Shown: in pieces, positions 1-5,405 of the stretch | Numbering within the stretch: position 1 is the first letter of the stretch | How the letters are laid out: the number at the start of each line of letters is the position of its first letter | Assembly (NCBI GenBank): GCA_003354225.1 | Contig: PIVH01000593.1 | Coordinates: 1-5,405, forward strand | Direction of reading: 5' to 3' | Length of the DNA stretch: 5,405 bases | Origin: Globobulimina sp. | Lineage: Eukaryota; Foraminifera; Rotaliida | The notes under the pieces: model-generated | The model's input: the letters and a program-made list of their open reading frames with translations, nothing else | Database searches by the model: none | What the model was told of the DNA's origin: nothing | Translations under genes and position numbers: made by a program

Positions 1-318
1 TAATATGTATGGTAAACAATCCTTAGCCATTTCTGATGCTTTTTGGTTCATCCACCATTTTTTCAAATCATCTTTTCTTTGTTTTTTGTCATATTCATTG
101 ATTTTGTGCAAATATGTCTCGATTCCACAAAATACGAAATCAAATGAAAAATTCTTTTCTAATGGTTTTAATGATAACAACTTACATTTTTCTGTCATGA
201 CCTTATTTATTGATTCGATTCGTGTCATCATTATACTATATTCTTCACGTTTAAAATCTGCATATTTACCTGTTATCAATACATTTAATTTATTGTTGCT
301 GTTGCTATTGTTGCTCAT
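1..318 (-). CDS. Partial protein, possible CWF19-like/Drn1 N-terminus
   Basis: On the minus strand an ATG at 318 opens a frame with no stop for 106 codons to the window edge, so only the N-terminus is present. No in-frame ATG lies between it and the upstream stop at 399-397. It begins with a short Asn/Ser run (MSNNSNSNN), followed by a hydrophobic strand (LNVLITGKYADF), a helix-like segment containing RIESINKV, and a second strand (FDFVFCGIETY). The visible part ends in LPYIL. This order resembles the N-terminus of CWF19L1/Drn1 proteins, which have a strand ending in CGD, a helix with RVQAIQK, a strand like FDLLLCVGNFF, then a strand ending YVLG. Those proteins bind debranching enzyme and spliceosomal or lariat RNA. 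The match is from memory of the family pattern and is weak. The segment between the helix and second strand is longer than usual, and the CGD turn is changed to TGK. That the reading frame is coding is much surer than the family. The AT-rich codon use matches BRX1. Confidence 0.72.
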   Translation of the reverse strand, partial: MSNNSNSNNKLNVLITGKYADFKREEYSIMMTRIESINKVMTEKCKLLSLKPLEKNFSFDFVFCGIETYLHKINEYDKKQRKDDLKKWWMNQKASEMAKDCLPYIL

Positions 319-544
319 GTTTCTGACTATTACGATTTTCGAAAGGATTTACCTAACCGGCGAACCCAAAACAATTAAGTGAGCATGGAGCCGGATCTAC
401 TCCCCGCTGAATGCGCTCCCACTACTAAAGCTATAGATTGATATAAATCAGCGAAATTAAAGTAATTATTAATAATACAAAACAAAAACTAAAATGTAAA
501 ATGTGTCAATTAACAATTTGATGATTCATTTAATTTAATTTAAT
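319..544. other. AT-rich intergenic gap with a GC-rich island
   Basis: This 226-bp gap lies downstream of BRX1 and upstream of the left-hand minus-strand gene, so it should hold the BRX1 3' end and the promoter and leader of the other gene. Most of it is very AT-rich. Positions about 380-425 are a distinct GC-rich patch with a weak 5-bp inverted repeat (GGAGC at 387-391, GCTCC at 415-419, 23-nt loop). On the minus strand a three-codon upstream ORF (ATG at 386-384, TAA at 377-375) would precede the ATG at 318 if the leader starts that far out. I found no AATAAA signal for BRX1 and no tRNA-like fold; the sequence near 360 resembling a T-loop lacks the invariant A. Confidence 0.5.
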
Positions 545-547
545 TTA
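528..547. repeat. ATTTA pentanucleotide repeat, four copies
   Basis: Four exact tandem copies of ATTTA run from 528 to 547. The last copy overlaps the BRX1 stop codon (TAA on the minus strand, 547-545), so the repeat lies at the junction of the coding end and the 3' UTR. It is a simple microsatellite with no assigned function. Confidence 0.85.
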
Positions 548-1663
548 TTGAAAATCAATACCTTTTCCAAATACATCATCAATTGGATTATTTGTGAATT
601 TTTTGAAGGCTTTATGTATTGTCGCTTTTCTTTCATTTTTGATAATATTTCGCATGAGTTTATTACTATAGTTATTATTATGGATTGCAGATTTTATTCG
701 TTTTTGTTTTTTAATGGCCCTTCTTTCAACATTTGGATTTATAAAATGCTTATCCTGATAAATGGTGGAACCCATAAAGGAGCCTTGTATGATACGGATT
801 GGATGTAAGACAAAACGTGGTCCTATTTCAACCAACATGGTATTCTGATTCGTATCATCATTGTCCTTATCATTATAAACAATTTGATAGTTTCGAACCC
901 ACACTTTATTGTCCAATATCATGAAACTCATAGTTCGGTCAACAAACGGCTTTGACCTTGGATGGCCATTTGGTGTTCCAAATATTTGCATAAATAATTC
1001 TTTCATCACTTTATATTGAATTTCAGTGTCAAATTTTTTATCAAAAATTAAAATTGGTCTTGAACCATTTAAACAATTCCCAGTTAATCGCAATTCATTC
1101 CTTGTGTGTACACTCGTTACGTAAAACTTCATTGATGGCCCATTTGGACATCGACTAAACCATAAATACAAATCTGTGTTGCGTCGGCACTCGAAGAAAA
1201 TACAATTATTACAATTGTGTTCCCCACAAATCTCTTTTATCGTTGATAAATCCCGTTTATTATCAAATTTTGGTTCACTTTTGCTATGCGGTATTAATAT
1301 TTTTATATCATTCATTAAATGGCGCATTCTTTGATTGATTCCACGTGAAGCAAATACCAATGTTCTTTGTTTATTGATATATCTCGTTTTTCTCAATCTG
1401 TCGTTTTCATGAATTGTATGAGAATTTATAAGAGATACCAACTTTGCTTTCTTTTTTTCTTGTAAACGATGCAATTTCGCGCGTTTTCTACCTATCTCAT
1501 TTTTGTGTAAATTTTTATTTGATGATAACTCCAATTCTTTATCAATATCTTTTAATTCTAACTCTTGATCCATTTTATCGTTGTCTAGATCTGATAATTC
1601 CATATCAATGTCATTATCATCAGAAGAACTCGATACGTAGTGAGTTCCGACTCTTTTAATCAT
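545..1663 (-). CDS. BRX1: Ribosome biogenesis protein BRX1 (Brix domain)
   Basis: This is a complete 372-aa member of the Brix/Imp4 superfamily, BRX1 branch. BRX1 is a nucleolar factor required for large-subunit (60S) assembly; in yeast it partners Ebp2 in early pre-60S particles. After an acidic, Ser/Asp/Glu/Leu-rich N-terminal tail (about residues 11-48) and a basic linker (55-100), the Brix domain spans about 100-300. Diagnostic stretches include LVFASRGINQRMRHLMNDI (102-120), the CNNCIFFE segment (151-158), HTRNELRLTGNCLNGSRP (186-203), QIFGTP with SKPFVDR (226-243), and the hallmark EIGPRFVL (279-286) followed by IIQGSFMGSTIY. The closest remembered match is human BRIX1. The C-terminus is basic and ends soon after a conserved NPIDDVF-like motif, so the animal-type lysine-rich tail is absent. 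The frame extends upstream only to a TTG at 1711; the first ATG is at 1663 and is taken as the start. No intron is needed. The codons are AT-rich. Confidence 0.96.
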   Translation of the reverse strand: MIKRVGTHYVSSSSDDNDIDMELSDLDNDKMDQELELKDIDKELELSSNKNLHKNEIGRKRAKLHRLQEKKKAKLVSLINSHTIHENDRLRKTRYINKQRTLVFASRGINQRMRHLMNDIKILIPHSKSEPKFDNKRDLSTIKEICGEHNCNNCIFFECRRNTDLYLWFSRCPNGPSMKFYVTSVHTRNELRLTGNCLNGSRPILIFDKKFDTEIQYKVMKELFMQIFGTPNGHPRSKPFVDRTMSFMILDNKVWVRNYQIVYNDKDNDDTNQNTMLVEIGPRFVLHPIRIIQGSFMGSTIYQDKHFINPNVERRAIKKQKRIKSAIHNNNYSNKLMRNIIKNERKATIHKAFKKFTNNPIDDVFGKGIDFQ

Positions 1664-1732
1664 GCTGCGATTCTCAGACGGTTTTTCAGCTATTTTAGTA
1701 ATTAGTATCAAAAAACATCATTGAACTGCAAC
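1664..1732. promoter_or_regulatory. Short divergent promoter region
   Basis: Only 69 bp separate the BRX1 ATG (minus strand, 1663) from the ATG of the 149-aa gene (plus strand, 1733). Both 5' ends must start here or inside the opposite gene, which suggests a shared bidirectional promoter. No TATA box is convincing. A TACTAAT-like string on the minus strand (about 1707-1701) is noted but not assigned. The regulatory role is inferred from gene arrangement alone. Confidence 0.5.
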
Positions 1733-2182
1733 ATGATCTACGACAGTATTTTAGTGTGTCACTTTCCACGTGACGCTTTTACCACAGTCAACCAAAAAGC
1801 AGCTGAACAATTTCTTTGGGTGTTTTTATCAGATTTCAATGTATTGCAAATATCATCCGGTGAGAGATGGTTAGAAATACAATGTGGTAAATCAATATCA
1901 CAACAACAAGTCCGTTCATTAAATACAAAATTGCAACATTCCATTGAATCTGCAATATCTGATTATGATATTATGCAACACACGAAATTATATTTAAAAA
2001 TAATGTATGAAATGGGTCGTTTAGCTGAAGGTGTGGCACAAATTATAAATGTCAAAGACAGTACAATGTGTCATGGTGTTGCCTCTGAATTGTTAACTAA
2101 TATTAAAAAATTTGCTGGCATTTCACTACCACAAAGGTTACAATTATACCAGCAACACAATAACCAGGTCTTTCTATATTAA
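1733..2182 (+). CDS. Unidentified 149-aa protein
   Basis: I do not recognise this protein. The frame is open from a TTG at 1721, but the first ATG is at 1733 (MIYDSILV) and is preferred for a eukaryote; it ends at TAA (2180-2182). The product looks like a small soluble globular protein. It starts with an apparent strand (SILVCHF), continues with an amphipathic segment (AAEQFLWVFLSDFNVLQI) and a short RWLEIQCG strand, then a Gln/Ser-rich helix (residues about 57-75). The second half looks helical (TKLYLKIMYEMGRLAEGVAQII and ASELLTNIKKFAGI) and the protein ends in a Gln/Asn/His-rich tail. There is no signal peptide, no membrane segment and no catalytic motif I can name. It shares a divergent promoter region with BRX1 and lies 71 bp upstream of the large plus-strand gene. 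The low-complexity content is modest and codon use matches BRX1, so it is probably a real gene. Confidence 0.75.
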   Translation: MIYDSILVCHFPRDAFTTVNQKAAEQFLWVFLSDFNVLQISSGERWLEIQCGKSISQQQVRSLNTKLQHSIESAISDYDIMQHTKLYLKIMYEMGRLAEGVAQIINVKDSTMCHGVASELLTNIKKFAGISLPQRLQLYQQHNNQVFLY

Positions 2183-2253
2183 TTCATAGATGAATATGAT
2201 GCGAATTTGCGTTCATTTTCATATACACATTGAAACGTTAACAGTTTGGCTAT

Positions 2254-5194
2254 ATGGATTTACCTGATTTTGGTGGTGTACATGGTGGTGTATCACATGG
2301 ATTTGGTCCAACTGCACCAATGAATAGCCTTGGCATCAATAGTATGGGTAACAGCATGTTATCGTTTCATCAAAAGCAACAATTATTAAATCAACTCGCT
2401 CAAATTAATTATATGCAACAATTACAGCAAATGAGTCCATATAACAATCCAATACAATTCCAGCAACACACACAACCACAAAATATATTATTACAACAAC
2501 AGAAGTTATTACTTCAACAACAATTGAATGAAATGAAGAATAATGATAGTAAACAAAGAGGATCCTTTCATACAAAACAGCAAAAACAATACAAACAACC
2601 GAAGCAAAAACAAAATGATAAAATTAATATTAATACGATCGCCAACCATAATAATAATAATGACATAAATAACGAATATATGCAATTGTTGGAGAAAGCG
2701 CAAGCAAGCAAAAATAAGAAAAAACCCAAGAAAGCAAAAAAAAAGAAGAAAAAAGCAAAGAAAAAATCTATAAAACAAAGTTCAAACAGTGAAACGAGTT
2801 CAGATTCAGATGATGACGATGACAGTGACAGTGATAGTGATGAGAGTGATGATGACAGTGAAGATTCATCGGAGAGTGATGGAATACAGCTGCCGCAGTC
2901 TAAAATGATGAGTCAATCATCGGTGCCAAACCATAAAGGCGGTATAGGATTGGTAGAAGATGATGATATGAAATATCCGCCCATTCCATTTGGTGCTAAT
3001 AATAATGATGGCGATATAAACTTAGATCCAATGAAAACTCCGCACTCCCCACATGTATCTGATATATATATATATATATCTATATTGTACATCCCATCGA
3101 TTCCCATTCCCCTCTACCTCCCCCTCTCTCTCTCTGTCATGCCATCTCTTTTAGAAACAAAGAGAAGAAGATTTAGATACAATTTTCAATGAACACCATG
3201 ATGCACACTTATCCTCTCCCAAACATACAAAAAAGCACAAGAAATCCAAAAAAGCACTCAAAAAAGCCAAGAAAAAGAAGAAGAAATCGAGTGACAGCGA
3301 TGATAGCGATACGGACACTGACAGTGATAGTGATGATGAGGATGATGATGACGATACTGATACAGATTCGGATGATGAGTCAGATGAAGAGGATGATACA
3401 GACACTGACAGCGATTCAGACTCTGATTCAGATAGCGATGAAGATGAAGATAGTGAAGAATCATCCGATTCGCATTCAAGTGAGAGCGATGAAACAAAAT
3501 CATTTAAAATCAATAGAAAACAACAGAAAAAATTTGAAAAAGATTTAGATTTATTATTAAATGGACGCGTTGATGAATATATAAAGAAAAATATGCCAAT
3601 GGAAATTGCTGGAATGTCTCCCCCACAAAATACCGATATGAATATCAATATAAATAGGGATGAATTACGACCACATTCATTAAGTATACAAATCAAAGAT
3701 GTTGAATTATTAAAACAGACCATTGGGAATGTCAAACATGAGAATGATTCCAATGATTCTAATGACGACGAACCGGAGATACCGCATAATAAAAAAGCAA
3801 CAGTGGTTCATGAAGAGGCCAAAGATTTAGTTTATGAAACACCCAAATCGCCACTCGATGATAGCGAGATATTGGGAAAATCAAGAAATAGGAAATTAGA
3901 TCGCATGCTACGAGGCAGCAAATCTAATATTGAATACACCAAAAGAGTGCTTGGAATGGTCAAAAGTGATCGGACTCCCAAACCAGACATGAAACTCGAT
4001 ATAAAACCGGATACAATCCAAGAAAAAGAGGAAAAAGAAGAAAAAGAACAGGATAAAACACCAAGTAAACATAAGCAACATTTGGATAATATGATAGATG
4101 ATATATTAGCGGGTAAAAACTTTGTCCCTTTCGATCAAAATGAAGATAAAGCTCGGCAAAGCAATGAAGATATAAATGATGTTATTAATATTATTGATAT
4201 TGAGCACGAAGAAAAGAAACAAGATGTTGTCGTTGCGGATGAATTGGAACAGATTGATATGGAAATAAAAGCCGCGATGGAGAATGCAAAACAAAGTATA
4301 ATGACAAACCCAATGCCAACAGCAAAGGGTAACCAATTGCAGCACCATCAGGTAAATATACGCGTAGATAATTTAGACGATGACGATGACGACGATGTGG
4401 ATGAAATGTTTGTGGATAACAGCGGTGTCGGCGGGAACCGCTCCTTTCAGAGTTTGATTAAGACGGCCATTGGTCCCACTGCTATTGACGCAAAACAAGG
4501 CATCAAAAGCTCAGGCCATCACAAACGGCAATCCACGCGCTTATTGTTAGACAGCTTACGGCCATCCACTGCGCATGGCATTAATGAGATGGATGAGCAA
4601 CACCAACACCAACCTGCCTACACCCACACACATGCACAGGTGGCTGACCAATTTGAGGAAGACGTCGAACTCACCAGACATATCACGTGGGGCATGATAT
4701 TGATTGAATTGGATAACTTCGAACGTTTATTACAAGTCACCTTAATGGATACGGAAGAGTTAATCGACATCATTCAGAATTTAATTGATGAATCCTTGGA
4801 ATACGAGAACCAATATGTCGACCATATGACCGAAGGGCAATTTGTGTTGCTGACTCCGGTGGATATTATAATATCCGATATCGAGGAGAAAAAATATGGT
4901 CGTATTGGCGGGATAAATAATGAATATTTCTACGAAAAGAAAGAGGATCGATTGCGAGACATTGCCGCCACTGTATTGCAACATTTGTCCCGCGAGGAAG
5001 AGCAATTAGAGTTTTGTATGGGGGTCGCCTTACAAGATCGCGTGTCATCGGACCAAGAATGGTTTGAGATCGCGAGGGAATCCTTGGAAGAGATGAAGGC
5101 AATCCGCCGGCACTGCGAGTCGCCGAATGAGCACGATGAGAGGCACGCGATGGTGGTCCTGCAACTCCGTGCCAAGCAGACCAGACCTGGGTGA
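2254..5194 (+). CDS. Large disordered protein with two Lys plus Ser/Asp modules
   Basis: This is a two-exon gene, join(2254..3054, 3155..5194), giving about 946 aa; I do not recognise the family. The ATG at 2254 is the first after an in-frame stop at 2239-2241. Residues 1-35 are Gly/Met-rich and 38-120 strongly Gln-rich (prion-like). Residues 127-142 are Asn-rich. A Lys block (153-174) runs into a Ser/Asp block (176-209). After a linker with TPHSP (262-266) and the splice junction, a second Lys block (290-311) runs into a longer Ser/Thr/Asp/Glu block (312-380). Then come a charged linker, a Glu/Lys run near 557-566, an Asp run (675-681) and a His-rich patch near 748-762. Residues 773-946 look folded and helical, with many Leu/Ile and Glu. 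The Ser-Asp stretches are typical casein kinase 2 substrates, and the alternation with Lys recalls nucleolar phosphoproteins such as Nopp140/SRP40, but no SRP40 C-terminal domain is visible. GC content rises along exon 2. The annotated stop (5192-5194) overlaps a GTGAGC donor-like string, so the C-terminus is provisional. Confidence 0.8.
2710..2881 (+). repeat. First Lys block plus Ser/Asp block (coding)
   Basis: An A-rich lysine-coding run (2710-2775) passes directly into a Ser/Asp-coding run built from AGT/GAT/GAC-type codons (2779-2881). It encodes residues 153-174 (almost all Lys with a few Ala) and 176-209 (Ser, Asp, Glu). It pairs with a longer, similar module in exon 2. Confidence 0.85.
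3062..3079. repeat. (AT)9 microsatellite inside the intron
   Basis: Eighteen bases of perfect alternating AT lie seven bases after the intron donor. Length variation here would be invisible in the spliced product. Confidence 0.9.
3124..3135. repeat. (CT)6 part of the polypyrimidine tract
   Basis: Six CT units form the core of the pyrimidine-rich stretch that precedes the acceptor AG at 3153-3154. It is 18 bases from the acceptor, a usual position for a polypyrimidine tract recognised by U2AF-type factors. Confidence 0.75.
3221..3493 (+). repeat. Second Lys block plus Ser/Asp block (coding)
   Basis: A lysine-rich run with a few His, Ser and Ala (3221-3286) is followed by an acidic Ser/Thr/Asp/Glu run (3287-3493). 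It encodes residues 290-311 and 312-380. The order matches the module in exon 1, but the acidic part is about twice as long and includes Thr-Asp pairs. The synonymous codon mix (AGT, AGC, TCA, TCG, GAT, GAC) shows this is not a pure nucleotide microsatellite and argues for selection on the protein composition. Confidence 0.85.
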
Positions 5195-5405
5195 GCGAAC
5201 CAGTGAGAGTCCGGCGGCAGTTCCAGACAGAAGTGGTTGCCCATAGTGAAGTGGACCGACAACAAGCGGCAGATGTTCGAGAGGATGGTAACCGCGTTCG
5301 GATCCTCCTGGATCAAGTCAATCTTGACGAAGATCAGTTTGACGCAGCCGCTCCAAACGAGCCTGAATGCAAGATCCAATTGAGAGCCTGGACCCTCGAT
5401 CAGAC
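5195..5405. other. GC-rich right end, coding status unresolved
   Basis: After the TGA at 5192-5194 the sequence stays GC-rich (roughly 55-58% by eye against about a third in BRX1 and the 149-aa gene). Plus frame 1 is open from 5140 to the window end and reads as a hydrophilic Glu/Asp/Val/Gln-rich peptide. Plus frame 2, the frame of the large gene, has two stops (5192 and 5204), then is open to TGA at 5381-5383 with strongly G/C-ending codons and text such as WLPIVKW. The minus strand is open from the window end to 4930 but lacks an ATG near its start. This could be an extension of the large gene across a splice, an indel in the assembly, or a 3' UTR leading to another gene. The sequence alone does not decide. 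Confidence 0.4.

Larger units (their letters stand above)
3055..3154 (+). other. Spliceosomal intron, 100 bp, phase 0
   Basis: The intron begins GTATCT at 3055 and ends TTTTAG at 3154. Exon 1 (frame 1) ends on the complete codon CAT (His) and exon 2 (frame 2) starts on AAA (Lys), so splicing is phase 0 and joins two frames that each carry the same type of low-complexity protein. In frame 2 the TAG at 3152-3154 is a stop, placing the exon start directly after it. The intron contains an (AT)9 tract near the donor and a long pyrimidine-rich tract (about 3090-3135, including CT repeats) before the acceptor. No clear branch-point motif was seen. Retention would change the frame and stop at 3192. 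Confidence 0.85.

Noticed and set aside
5-382. Plus-strand 125-codon frame, Phe/Leu-rich with a Leu run
   Set aside because: It is the complement of an Asn/Ser-coding minus-strand gene; the Leu run is the antisense of AAC/AAT/AGC codons, and the minus-strand reading gives balanced protein composition.
340-430. tRNA gene in the GC-rich part of the gap
   Set aside because: The T-loop-like string lacks the invariant A and no cloverleaf or anticodon arm could be built on either strand.
1664-1711. Longer BRX1 start at 1711
   Set aside because: The codon at 1711 is TTG, not ATG; a eukaryotic start is expected at the ATG at 1663, and the extra 16 residues have no counterpart in BRX1 proteins I know.
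1690-1711. TACTAAT plus AAATAG on the minus strand as the end of a BRX1 5' intron
   Set aside because: No matching donor or upstream exon is visible, the better-supported intron in this window lacks such a branch motif, and the ATG at 1663 already gives a full-length protein.
1721-1732. Longer start for the 149-aa protein at 1721
   Set aside because: It is a TTG codon; an ATG follows four codons later at 1733.
2509-2778. Minus-strand Phe-rich, membrane-like frame
   Set aside because: It is the antisense of the AAA/AAG lysine block and Gln codons of exon 1.
2781-3493. CRISPR-like or tandem DNA repeat array
   Set aside because: The repetition is at the amino-acid level with mixed synonymous codons and no constant repeat/spacer lengths.
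3189-3548. Plus frame with Met/Ile/Arg-rich text over exon 2
   Set aside because: It is an off-frame reading of the Ser/Asp repeats; the overlapping frame 2 is open from 3155 to 5194 and joins exon 1 cleanly.
3151-3753. Minus-strand 200-codon Ser-rich frame
   Set aside because: It is the antisense of the Asp/Ser codons of exon 2 and loses protein-like character outside that run.
4930-5379. Minus-strand 149-codon frame, Cys/Ser-rich
   Set aside because: It starts at TTG, overlaps the clearly coding plus strand in the same codon phase, and long antisense frames are expected in GC-rich sequence. The part beyond 5200 cannot be fully excluded.

Overview
This window looks like nuclear DNA from a compact, AT-rich microbial eukaryote (protist or similar). 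The evidence is a clear eukaryotic Brix-domain ribosome assembly protein (BRX1), a GT-AG intron of about 100 bp with a pyrimidine tract, long Asn/Gln-, Lys- and Ser/Asp-rich low-complexity stretches, and the absence of Shine-Dalgarno or operon signals. TAA and TGA act as stops and no in-frame TAG reassignment is needed, so a standard genetic code fits. I cannot name the lineage.

Layout, left to right. (1) 1-318, minus: the 5' part of a gene whose N-terminus resembles that of CWF19-like/Drn1 proteins; it runs off the left edge. (2) 319-544: an AT-rich gap with one GC-rich island and an ATTTA repeat at its right end. (3) 545-1663, minus: complete BRX1, 372 aa. (4) 1664-1732: a 69-bp divergent gap that must hold both 5' ends. 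(5) 1733-2182, plus: a 149-aa protein I do not recognise. (6) 2254-5194, plus: a two-exon gene for a roughly 946-aa, largely disordered protein. An N-terminal Gly/Met and Gln-rich region is followed by two successive Lys-block plus Ser/Asp-block modules, then a charged linker, then a C-terminal region of about 170 aa that looks folded and helical. The 100-bp intron (3055-3154) lies between the two modules. (7) 5195-5405: a GC-rich end of unclear coding status. The stop codon of the large gene overlaps a possible splice donor, so its C-terminus is uncertain.

The clearest theme is RNA and ribosome biology. BRX1 acts in 60S pre-ribosome assembly, the left gene may be an RNA-lariat/spliceosome-associated factor, and the Lys plus Ser/Asp modules resemble the composition of nucleolar phosphoproteins. 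Gene neighbourhood is weak evidence in eukaryotes, so this link is only suggestive. I found no mobile element, CRISPR array, tRNA or rRNA, and no convincing new multi-gene system. The best candidates for follow-up are the duplicated module flanking the intron, the unidentified C-terminal region, and the 3' end with its sharp change in base composition.
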